In this document: one piece after another, positions 1 to 6,610 of the stretch
How the letters are laid out: every line of letters begins with the position of its first letter
Position numbering within the stretch: the first letter of the stretch is position 1
Source of the DNA: an uncultured Lachnospiraceae bacterium
GTDB lineage: Bacteria; Bacillota; Clostridia; Lachnospirales; Lachnospiraceae
Direction of reading: 5' to 3'
Length of the DNA stretch: 12,454 bases
Assembly (NCBI GenBank): GCA_958426095.1
Contig: CATZYB010000061.1
Coordinates: 1 to 12,454, forward strand
Made by a program: the position numbers and the translations under genes
Notes under the pieces: model-generated
The model's database searches: none
What the model saw: only the letters and a program-made list of their open reading frames with translations
Told to the model about the DNA's origin: nothing

Positions 1-390
1 GTTATTACTTTTGCTTCATTTATCGCCTGGATTGGTATACTGAATTTTGTTAATGCGGTTATTACGGGAATCATTGCAAGAAAGCGGGAGTTTGCCATGC
101 TTCAGAGTATTGGCATGACAAACCGTCAGCTTCAGAAGATGCTGATTATTGAGGGTATCTGTTATGTGGGTATTGCCGGTCTGCTTAGTCTGATTTTAGG
201 AAGTTTGCTTGCATGGCGCATACTCAGTGCTTTTAATAACATCATCATGTTTTTTGAGTACCGTTTTCAGATTTTACCGTTTCTGATCATGATTCCGATT
301 CTTCTTTTTGTCGCTGTCATTGGTCCGTTGGCGGCCTATCATCGCATACAGCGAAAAAGTATTGTGGAAAGGTTGAGGGAAGCAGAGTGA
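1..390 (+). CDS. FtsX-type ABC transporter permease, C-terminal fragment
   Basis: This is the last 129 residues of an ABC transporter permease whose start lies before the window; the frame is open from base 1 to a TGA at 388-390. It shows the usual end of an FtsX/MacB-type permease. There is a membrane segment at residues 1-25, then a short cytosolic loop with the charged, glycine-containing RKREFAMLQSIGMTNRQL stretch that typically contacts the ATPase. Two further membrane segments follow at about residues 53-78 and 98-117, and the tail is basic and then acidic. Proteins of this type in Clostridia often form BceAB-like exporters or sensors for antimicrobial peptides, but the substrate cannot be read from this fragment. 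The next gene's -35 box starts only 8 bases after the stop. No terminator is visible between them, so read-through into the lipoprotein gene is possible. Confidence 0.85.
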   Translation, partial: VITFASFIAWIGILNFVNAVITGIIARKREFAMLQSIGMTNRQLQKMLIIEGICYVGIAGLLSLILGSLLAWRILSAFNNIIMFFEYRFQILPFLIMIPILLFVAVIGPLAAYHRIQRKSIVERLREAE

Positions 391-398
391 AATAGGTG

Positions 399-427
399 TT
401 GACTTTTTAATCTTACAAGTGTAATAT
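399..427 (+). promoter_or_regulatory. Sigma-A promoter of the lipoprotein gene
   Basis: TTGACT at 399-404 and TAATAT at 422-427 are separated by exactly 17 bases, close to the ideal vegetative promoter. The -10 box lies inside the first BlaI-type dyad, so repressor binding should directly block RNA polymerase. Confidence 0.8.
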
Positions 428-458
428 TATGATATATATCCTACATTTGTAAGATTAA
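407..458 (+). promoter_or_regulatory. Double BlaI/MecI-type operator in a 12-bp inverted repeat
   Basis: Two dyads with the TACA/TGTA half-sites typical of BlaI and MecI operators lie here. The first is TTACAAGTGTAA at 413-424, over the -10 box. The second is TACATTTGTA at 442-451, in the early transcribed leader. Their centres are 28 bases apart. The outer halves form a perfect 12-bp inverted repeat, TTAATCTTACAA at 407-418 and TTGTAAGATTAA at 447-458. The right-hand dyad CTACATTTGTAAGATT (441-456) differs by one base from the element in the blaI leader. Assignment to the BlaI encoded at 5344-5727 is an inference from this match. Confidence 0.8.
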
Positions 459-471
459 GGAGGTATACACG

Positions 472-3456
472 ATGGAAAAGCAATATATTTTAAACTTCTC
501 AGCGGCTATATGGCGGATTTCGGGTTGTATTTTGTTGATTTTAGTATTTGCTGCCGGATGCGGATATAGATCACAGGAAGATAATGAGAAGGACATTTTG
601 GAAGCTGGCTCTAATATCGGAAAATGTTTTCAGCATATTTATACAGCGGCATTGGATGAAGGGACATTGGAAAATCCGAAAACCATGGAAGAAATTCTTA
701 AATGTCTTGGTAACGAAGGGTACAGTGCTGTGGATGAAGACAATTACTTTAATATGACCCATCCGGAACCGGTGGAAGATTTTTGTCAGAATGTCAGCGA
801 GGGCCATCCGGCCAAAATGCAGCTGATCGTGGTCATGTCTACGGGCAGCTTTCATCTTTACGATTTTTCTTCGGATGGGGATGATATCGAAATTACGAAA
901 TGCGTCGTTAATTGGAATAATGACCAGCCGGAAGCCGGATATAAGGAAAATTTTTCAGTGGTATCCTGGCTGTACACGGATAAGGGCTATTTGTTTTTTG
1001 AACGGTCCCTGCCGAAAGGTTATGAAAGAAATATGGCCTATACGGCTATTCGGGTAAAACCTCTGGATTCCCGATGCAGGGAAGCCTGCAGGAATTATAT
1101 AACTCCGATAAATTATTATTTAAATAATATGTTTATCTATGACTGGGATGAAACGAACTTTAATGTATTGAATTTTTATGATTTATTCGAGCCTCTGTAT
1201 CGAATGGCCTATGGCTGCGAATCTCCCTATGGTGTACATACAGCAGATGACCGTTATGAGATTCCGGAAGAGATATTTGAAACATTGTTTCTGAAATATT
1301 TTAATATAGATAGAGATACACTTCGAAAACGTACAGTCTATCAGGAGGAAAGTCATGTCTATCAATATCGTCCCAGAGGTATGCATGATGTGGCACGGAT
1401 CACGAATATTCCTTATCCGGAAGTAGTGGACTATGTGCAGAATAACGATGGTACGTTGACTTTGACGGTGGATGCGGTCTGGCCGGAAAAGATGCTGGAG
1501 CGGGCCTTTTCACATAAAGTTGTGATTCGACCGATGACGGATGGCAGTTTTCAGTATGTATCTAATGAGGTGCTGCCTTTGGAAGATTCTGTAGAACCGA
1601 ACTGGTATACAGAGCGGACAGCTATCAGCATTTTGTCAGAGGAAGAGCGAAATGGATTGATGAACGAAGCACTGGAATTTGCCGTCAATGATATCGATAT
1701 ATGCAGCAAAGTCGATGGGATGAATGAGGCGCAGTACGAAGAGGCAGTTCGGTTCTATGAGAATTACAAAGAAGGAAAAGACAGTCAGTTGACCCTGTAT
1801 CGAGCTTATAATAATGGAATATTTGGGGCGATTACCTTTACTTATCGGCAAGGGCGGTTACAGACCTATTATGTGGGTGTTCACTGGAACCGGGAAGGAG
1901 CTGCGGAAATCTATCAGACAGGGGACAGCAATATTGTCGATTTGAAGCTGACAGAAAAAGGTTATTTCATTTACATGAATGAATCGACGGTCATGCATGG
2001 AAGCCTGAGGGAATATTTTCGGCTGAAACCTTTGTCGGAAGGTTGTCAGGAGTTGACAGAAAAATATATTTCCGGTTTAAGCTATGTGGATTATGGGCTG
2101 CTTTTGTCCGATTGGGATAGCGACAGTATTGGAACATATTTGAATTCTTCTGTGTTTTTAGATATTTACCGTATGCAGATTGGAGGAACCCCTGAATTAA
2201 AAGATGGTAAAATTCCTGCAGAGGTTTTCGAATCGGTGATGATGAAAAGCTTTCCGGTGACCGCAGAGCAGCTTCAAAGCGGTTGTGGGTATGATGAAGT
2301 GAGTAGGAGCTATTCTTTGGAACGGACTTGTTCCCGACAGTTCGCACCTTTTGGTGAGGTGGTCGGTTATCAGGAAAACGGGGATGGCACGCTGACTCTT
2401 TTTGTGGAAGCTGTATGGCCGGATTATAATACGGATTGTGCCTATAAAAATGAAATTGTCATAGAACCTCATGGGGACGGAACCTGTCGTTATTTGTCGA
2501 ATAAGGTAGAGAAAACGGCAACGGATGGAAAAACTCTGGCAGAGGAAGGCTTTGTTGTCCTGGGAGCCGACGATTATGAAGGCATGGCAAATTATGAAAA
2601 AATGGAACAATTTCTGAAGAAGGCTTCAGACGGTGCGGTTTGTGAAATCGAAGTTTATGAGGTCCATGCCGAGGGAGGTTACAGTAAGCATCGATTTTAT
2701 TTTGACGGACAGAATATGAGCGTGACAACTTCGATCGTTATATGGGACAGTCAGGGCCCGGTAAGTACGGGGAATTATGAGTATAGGATAAAAACCTGGT
2801 CCTATACGGAAAAAGGTTGGTTTTGTTATGTGCTGGATGTACCCGAACCGCCGGAAGTATCGGAAGTGATTCAGGGCAATGTCCTGATGCGTGTACGGCC
2901 TATGGATGATATCTGCAAAGATTTTACAAAACGATGGCTTGTTCCTGTGGGTTATCAGCGAAATAATATGTTCAGTACCGAGTGGAACAGTGATAATATG
3001 TCGTATCTGTATTTTAATGGACTTTATGAATACTTTTATACGCTCAATTGTGGAGAATTTTTTGAGAGTTATAATTTTCCGGAAGGAATTCCCTCAGAAA
3101 ATTTTGAAAATCTGATGATGAAATATCTTCCGATTTCCAGGGAGCTGCTTCGCGAATATGCAATTTACAATGACGAAACAAATAGTTATGGCTGTGCGAA
3201 TTTGGGCTGCGGCAATTATTCGTTGGCAGCCTTTTGGACTTCGATTCCGGAGGTGACGGATATTAAGGAAAATGGCGACGGCACATGGACAGTGACAGTG
3301 GATGCAGTATGCGAGAGAGAGGGAACAGACTGTATACTGACCCATGAACTGACGGTGGATTTTCCGGAAGAGGATAGCATCCGGTATTTGGGGAATCATC
3401 TTTTAGGTGACGGAGCAGGTCAGATTCCCCTGTACCGGTATCGGGTCAGTGAATAG
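472..3456 (+). CDS. Large exported lipoprotein with three ~300-residue repeats (BlaI-regulated)
   Basis: A protein of 994 residues whose function I do not recognise. The start is an ATG 8 bases after AAGGAGG (457-463). The N-terminus is a lipoprotein signal: a hydrophobic stretch at about residues 16-29 ending in FAAGC, with Cys30 as the likely lipidated residue. An ISGC at 16-19 is a less likely alternative because no hydrophobic core precedes it. The rest is three diverged copies of one unit. A T-[DE]-K-G-[YW] motif recurs at residues 169, 494 and 779. An N-x-DGT-x-T-x-x-V-[DE]-AV motif recurs with its Asp at 326, 638 and 936. Y-[VL]-[SG]-N follows shortly after each DGT motif. The style resembles a Clostridia family I recall as DUF6070, but this is from memory. 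No catalytic motif is evident. It is convergent with blaR1, and its operators suggest induction when BlaI is inactivated, hence a role at the cell surface under wall stress. Confidence 0.8.
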   Translation: MEKQYILNFSAAIWRISGCILLILVFAAGCGYRSQEDNEKDILEAGSNIGKCFQHIYTAALDEGTLENPKTMEEILKCLGNEGYSAVDEDNYFNMTHPEPVEDFCQNVSEGHPAKMQLIVVMSTGSFHLYDFSSDGDDIEITKCVVNWNNDQPEAGYKENFSVVSWLYTDKGYLFFERSLPKGYERNMAYTAIRVKPLDSRCREACRNYITPINYYLNNMFIYDWDETNFNVLNFYDLFEPLYRMAYGCESPYGVHTADDRYEIPEEIFETLFLKYFNIDRDTLRKRTVYQEESHVYQYRPRGMHDVARITNIPYPEVVDYVQNNDGTLTLTVDAVWPEKMLERAFSHKVVIRPMTDGSFQYVSNEVLPLEDSVEPNWYTERTAISILSEEERNGLMNEALEFAVNDIDICSKVDGMNEAQYEEAVRFYENYKEGKDSQLTLYRAYNNGIFGAITFTYRQGRLQTYYVGVHWNREGAAEIYQTGDSNIVDLKLTEKGYFIYMNESTVMHGSLREYFRLKPLSEGCQELTEKYISGLSYVDYGLLLSDWDSDSIGTYLNSSVFLDIYRMQIGGTPELKDGKIPAEVFESVMMKSFPVTAEQLQSGCGYDEVSRSYSLERTCSRQFAPFGEVVGYQENGDGTLTLFVEAVWPDYNTDCAYKNEIVIEPHGDGTCRYLSNKVEKTATDGKTLAEEGFVVLGADDYEGMANYEKMEQFLKKASDGAVCEIEVYEVHAEGGYSKHRFYFDGQNMSVTTSIVIWDSQGPVSTGNYEYRIKTWSYTEKGWFCYVLDVPEPPEVSEVIQGNVLMRVRPMDDICKDFTKRWLVPVGYQRNNMFSTEWNSDNMSYLYFNGLYEYFYTLNCGEFFESYNFPEGIPSENFENLMMKYLPISRELLREYAIYNDETNSYGCANLGCGNYSLAAFWTSIPEVTDIKENGDGTWTVTVDAVCEREGTDCILTHELTVDFPEEDSIRYLGNHLLGDGAGQIPLYRYRVSE

Positions 3457-3457
3457 A

Positions 3458-5347
3458 TCAAAGGAGAATACCCAGGTCTGATAAAATGGCCTGGGTAATT
3501 TCTGCGGCCCGGCTTCCGGAAACATCGTCCGAACCTTCGATATGGGTTGCAAAAAAGCAGGTCCGGCCATAGCTTTCTGTAAATCCCACAAACCATCCAT
3601 TGACATTGTGATCGTTGATATTTCCTGTGCCGGTCTTGCCATAAATGGCGCCGCCCGGAATATTGTAAAGACAGAGGGCATTTTTTACGGTCTGGATATG
3701 GGCGTCAGAAAAAGAATGTTGGATTGCCGTGTCTTCTTCGGATGTCTCTCCGGAAAAGATATCTTTTAAAAGGGCAACCTGTTCGGCCGGAGAGATTTTC
3801 AGGGAAGATTCCAGCCAACAGGATGGAAAATCACCGTTTAAATTTCTGTTCCCATAGTTGATTTCATCGATGTATTGCTGAACAACGGCTTTGCCCATTT
3901 GTTCTTCCAATGCCTGAAAATACCAGTTGACCGAGTTTTCCATAGCGGAATTTAAATCCTGATTTTTATTCCAGGCATCAAATGTCCGGATTTCACCGTC
4001 CCACGTCAGCTCAGAATTTTCCGGGGTGATGAGACCGGCGTCCAGAGCGAAGAGCGCGGCGTAAATTTTATAGGTCGAGTCCGGCGACTTACGGGCGAAA
4101 GCATCGGCTTTATTATAAATTTGCCATGTGTCGGCGGATAAATCATATAAGACAAAGCTTCCGCTGATATCTTTAAAATAAGAAGACAGGTCAATATCAG
4201 CGATGGCGGCGCTTTCGGTATAAAGAGACGATGGCTGACCGTTGTCCCGGCGCCCTGAGCTGATTTGATTTCCCTGGGCTGGTGCGAAATCATGATAAAG
4301 GGCATTGGCGGCAAGCGCAGGGGACAGGGAAAGGAGTAAGGCCGCTGTTGCCAGACCGATGCAGGCGCTTTTGATCGCCATGGTTCTTGTAGGTCGGCGA
4401 TAAGCGGCAATGTGACGGATACGCCGTGTCATCTGACGCATATTTCCACTCATACCAGAGACGGAGGAAAAAATATCCATGGAAATTTTTTCTGCCAGAT
4501 CGAGCAGGGTATTTCCGTAATCAAAGGCATTTTTTTCACCGAGGACTTTAAGAACAGCTGCGTCACAGGCAATTTCCCGGTCGTTTCGCACTTCATTTAC
4601 TGCAAACCATACCGCGGGATTTGACCAGTAAAGCAGGTGAAACAGATTTATCAGGCCGTTTGTAAGAGCGTCTTTTTGTTTATAATGAACCAGTTCGTGC
4701 AAAAGCATATGACGCAGAGCCGGGGAGGAAGGGGCATGGGATTGGCGCATATCGCACAGTAAATGAGCTGGCAGATAGATGGAAGGCCGAATGACGCCGG
4801 ACATTACCGGTGACTTTAAAATCGATGTACGAAAGAGTTCCGGTTTTTTTGTAATTCCCAATTCTGCACAGCACTGGTCATACAGTTTCCGAAGAGATGG
4901 GTCCTTTATCCGGATGGCGGACTGTTTCATCAGAAAGAGTTTCCGACGGGCTTTTAAGTGAAAGATAAGCATGAAAAAAATACCGGTCAGCCATATGACC
5001 AGGCAGAGGGTTCCGAGCATTGCCGGGGTTTTTTGGCCTACGGAAACAGTGAAATCATTCATCCACCCCTGTGAAGTGTCCATTATTTTATGCGCGGTTT
5101 CATTGCCTTGCCCCAGAGCGGACGGAAGGGCCTGAAAATCCGGCATTTGGGCTGAAGCACGGAAAATTCCAGGCATTCGTACCGGGATAAAAGGTAATGT
5201 CATGAATATAAAAAGAACATACCAGAGACGGTAGGCGATCCGGGCGGATAAATGGTTTTTAAATAAATGCTTCACAGCAGTGATCACCAGGATACATAAT
5301 GCTATGAAAAGATTGCATATCATAAAATGCAGAGCAATGGACGTCAT
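3458..5347 (-). CDS. blaR1: BlaR1-family beta-lactam sensor: M56 metalloprotease with penicillin-binding domain
   Basis: A full-length (629 residues) membrane sensor-transducer. The N-terminal part has membrane segments at about residues 5-28, 37-56 and 110-130. It carries the zinc protease motif HELVH at 217-221 with the third ligand Glu258 in NDREIACD, and a last membrane segment at about 325-345. In this family acylation of the outer domain activates the cytosolic protease, which leads to BlaI removal. The outer domain, about 375-629, is a class D beta-lactamase-like fold with all three active-site motifs: STYK at 424-427 (nucleophile Ser424, Lys427), SVN at 472-474 and KTG at 571-573. An Arg-Arg pair at 308-309 lies roughly where autocleavage is reported in the staphylococcal homologue; this is a loose analogy. 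The ATG overlaps the blaI stop as ATGA and has AAGGAG 7 bases upstream, so the two are translationally coupled. Confidence 0.93.
   Translation of the reverse strand: MTSIALHFMICNLFIALCILVITAVKHLFKNHLSARIAYRLWYVLFIFMTLPFIPVRMPGIFRASAQMPDFQALPSALGQGNETAHKIMDTSQGWMNDFTVSVGQKTPAMLGTLCLVIWLTGIFFMLIFHLKARRKLFLMKQSAIRIKDPSLRKLYDQCCAELGITKKPELFRTSILKSPVMSGVIRPSIYLPAHLLCDMRQSHAPSSPALRHMLLHELVHYKQKDALTNGLINLFHLLYWSNPAVWFAVNEVRNDREIACDAAVLKVLGEKNAFDYGNTLLDLAEKISMDIFSSVSGMSGNMRQMTRRIRHIAAYRRPTRTMAIKSACIGLATAALLLSLSPALAANALYHDFAPAQGNQISSGRRDNGQPSSLYTESAAIADIDLSSYFKDISGSFVLYDLSADTWQIYNKADAFARKSPDSTYKIYAALFALDAGLITPENSELTWDGEIRTFDAWNKNQDLNSAMENSVNWYFQALEEQMGKAVVQQYIDEINYGNRNLNGDFPSCWLESSLKISPAEQVALLKDIFSGETSEEDTAIQHSFSDAHIQTVKNALCLYNIPGGAIYGKTGTGNINDHNVNGWFVGFTESYGRTCFFATHIEGSDDVSGSRAAEITQAILSDLGILL
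3469..3497. other. Hairpin inside the 3' end of blaR1, possible weak bidirectional terminator
   Basis: TACCCAGG (3469-3476) and CCTGGGTA (3490-3497) form a perfect 8-bp stem with a 13-base loop. It sits within the last codons of blaR1 and just after the lipoprotein stop. Neither side is followed by a strong T tract, so intrinsic termination is uncertain; it may only mark the point where the convergent transcripts meet. Confidence 0.3.
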
Positions 5348-5727
5348 TCAGATTCTCCTTTATGTCTGTTTAGAATAGCCCGCAGAGTGTCAATATCCTT
5401 TTCTGAAAGAGTTTCTTCGTCCAGACAGGCAGACAGCATCCGGGACATGTCTCCATCAAAGTAGCGTTTTAAAAACGACCGGCTCTGCTGGCGTACATAG
5501 GATTCTTTTTCGACCAGCGGTGTGTAAACAAAGACTCGGCCCTGTTTTTCGTAGGTCAGAGCCCCCTTGTTCACAAGGCGTTTTAAAAGCGTTTGAATGG
5601 TTTTGGGACTCCAATTTGTTGTTTTTGTCAATATTTCAGTAACGCCATTGGTGCTGACAGGGGCTTTCTGCCAGACCACTTTCATCACTTCATACTCTGC
5701 TTCGGAAATCTGAGGCAGGTCTTTCAT
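5344..5727 (-). CDS. blaI: BlaI/MecI-family transcriptional repressor
   Basis: A 127-residue winged-helix repressor of the penicillinase repressor family, which binds TACA/TGTA dyads as a dimer and is inactivated by cleavage after BlaR1 senses a beta-lactam. The N-terminal winged helix covers about residues 5-75 and includes the hallmark NWSPKTIQTLLKRLVNKGAL stretch, which closely matches staphylococcal MecI. The C-terminal dimerisation helices follow at about 78-127. Length is normal for the family. Two ATGs lie in tandem. I chose the second (5725-5727) because GGAGG at 5735-5739 is 7 bases from it but only 4 from the first (5728-5730). It is the first gene of the blaI-blaR1 operon and overlaps blaR1 by 4 bases. 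Its own promoter carries its operator, so autoregulation is expected. Confidence 0.95.
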   Translation of the reverse strand: MKDLPQISEAEYEVMKVVWQKAPVSTNGVTEILTKTTNWSPKTIQTLLKRLVNKGALTYEKQGRVFVYTPLVEKESYVRQQSRSFLKRYFDGDMSRMLSACLDEETLSEKDIDTLRAILNRHKGESE

Positions 5728-5740
5728 CATATCCCCTCCA

Positions 5741-5797
5741 AATCTTACATATGTAGTATAAATAGTATAGCCGTTACATTTCTGGTTGTCAATGTAA
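5741..5797 (-). promoter_or_regulatory. blaI-blaR1 promoter with BlaI operators
   Basis: On the minus strand, TTGACA (5787-5792) and TATACT (5764-5769) are spaced by 17 bases, a consensus sigma-A promoter. The palindrome TACATATGTA at 5746-5755 lies just downstream of the expected start of transcription and is a textbook BlaI/MecI dyad. A second pair of half-sites, TTACATT (5774-5780) and AATGTAA (5791-5797), 10 bases apart, brackets part of the -35 region. The plus-strand element at 5741-5756 is the reverse complement of the lipoprotein operator 441-456 with one mismatch. Confidence 0.85.
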
Positions 5798-5824
5798 GCT
5801 CCGGGTTAAATTTAAAATAAAGGG

Positions 5825-5853
5825 TTGACATTCCACAGAGTGGAAGGTATATG
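5825..5853 (+). promoter_or_regulatory. Promoter of the ABC exporter operon with palindromic operator
   Basis: TTGACA at 5825-5830 is followed after 17 bases by TATATG (5848-5853); TATGAT at 5850-5855 is an alternative -10 with a longer 19-base spacer. A perfect palindrome, TTCCAC-AGA-GTGGAA at 5831-5845, fills most of the spacer, the typical place for a repressor operator. The cognate regulator is not identified. It does not resemble the BlaI dyads next to it. Confidence 0.7.
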
Positions 5854-5887
5854 ATTTTTATAACATAGTTCACAGGGAGGTAAAATA

Positions 5888-6610
5888 ATGCTTGAAATAA
5901 AAGATTTAACGAAAACCTACCACGGAGGCAAAATTGCCGTATCCGACTTGAGTCTTGACGTGCAGTCGGGAGATATTTATGGATTTATCGGTCACAATGG
6001 CGCTGGTAAGACCACAACGATCAAATGTGTCGTTGGTATTCAGAAATTTGATCGGGGAGATATCTTCATTGACGGTGTATCTATTAAACAGGATCCCATT
6101 CGATGTAAATCAATGCTGGCATATATTCCGGACAATCCGGACGTATATGATTATCTGACGGGAATTCAATATTTAAATTTTATTGCAGATATTTTTGGAC
6201 TCTCAGCCAGAGAGAGGGAAGAGCGGATTCGGGAAGAAGCGGAAGATTTTGAGATTACGGAAGCTCTGGGAGATCTGATCTCTTCTTATTCGCATGGAAT
6301 GAAACAGAAACTTGTCATCATTGGAGCGCTGATCCATAAGCCGAGACTGTTGGTACTTGATGAGCCCTTTGTGGGACTGGATCCGAAAGCCACGCTGACG
6401 TTGAAAAATAAAATGCACAAAATGTGCAGCGAAGGAGCGGCCATTTTCTTTTCTACGCATGTACTGGATGTGGCGGAAAAGCTCTGTAATAAAGTCGCCA
6501 TTATTAAAAAGGGCTGCTTAATTGCCAGCGGACCGATCGAGGTATTGACGAAAGGAGAATCTCTGGAATCCGTATTTATGGAGGTGGTCAGCAATGCTTA
6601 TGCAGATTAA
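5888..6610 (+). CDS. ABC exporter ATP-binding protein
   Basis: A 240-residue ATPase subunit of an ABC exporter, acting at the inner face of the membrane. Walker A is GHNGAGKTT at 35-43. The signature is SYSHGMKQK at 133-141, a variant typical of the EcsA/YtrB/BcrA-like group. Walker B is LLVLDEP at 154-160 with the D-loop just after, and the switch His is 191. The ATG has GGGAGG 7 bases upstream. It overlaps the permease gene by 17 bases, so the two are coupled and form the transporter. It is divergent from blaI across a 160-base gap containing both promoters. The substrate is unknown. EcsAB-like systems affect secretion and cell-envelope processes, and BcrA-like ones export peptide antibiotics; the sequence alone does not decide. 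Confidence 0.92.
   Translation: MLEIKDLTKTYHGGKIAVSDLSLDVQSGDIYGFIGHNGAGKTTTIKCVVGIQKFDRGDIFIDGVSIKQDPIRCKSMLAYIPDNPDVYDYLTGIQYLNFIADIFGLSAREREERIREEAEDFEITEALGDLISSYSHGMKQKLVIIGALIHKPRLLVLDEPFVGLDPKATLTLKNKMHKMCSEGAAIFFSTHVLDVAEKLCNKVAIIKKGCLIASGPIEVLTKGESLESVFMEVVSNAYAD

Noticed and set aside
407..458. The 12-bp inverted repeat as a terminator of the upstream permease gene
   Set aside because: The loop is 28 bases, no T tract follows, and the arms coincide with BlaI-type dyads on a consensus promoter; an operator explains it better.
1991..2728. Several open frames of 89-137 residues on the minus strand within the lipoprotein gene
   Set aside because: They overlap each other and the long lipoprotein frame, lack ribosome binding sites of note, and have no domain character; they are shadows of the real gene.
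3458..4230. A class D beta-lactamase gene
   Set aside because: The STYK, SVN and KTG motifs are in frame with the M56 protease and membrane segments of one 629-residue protein, so this is the BlaR1 sensor domain and not a separate enzyme.
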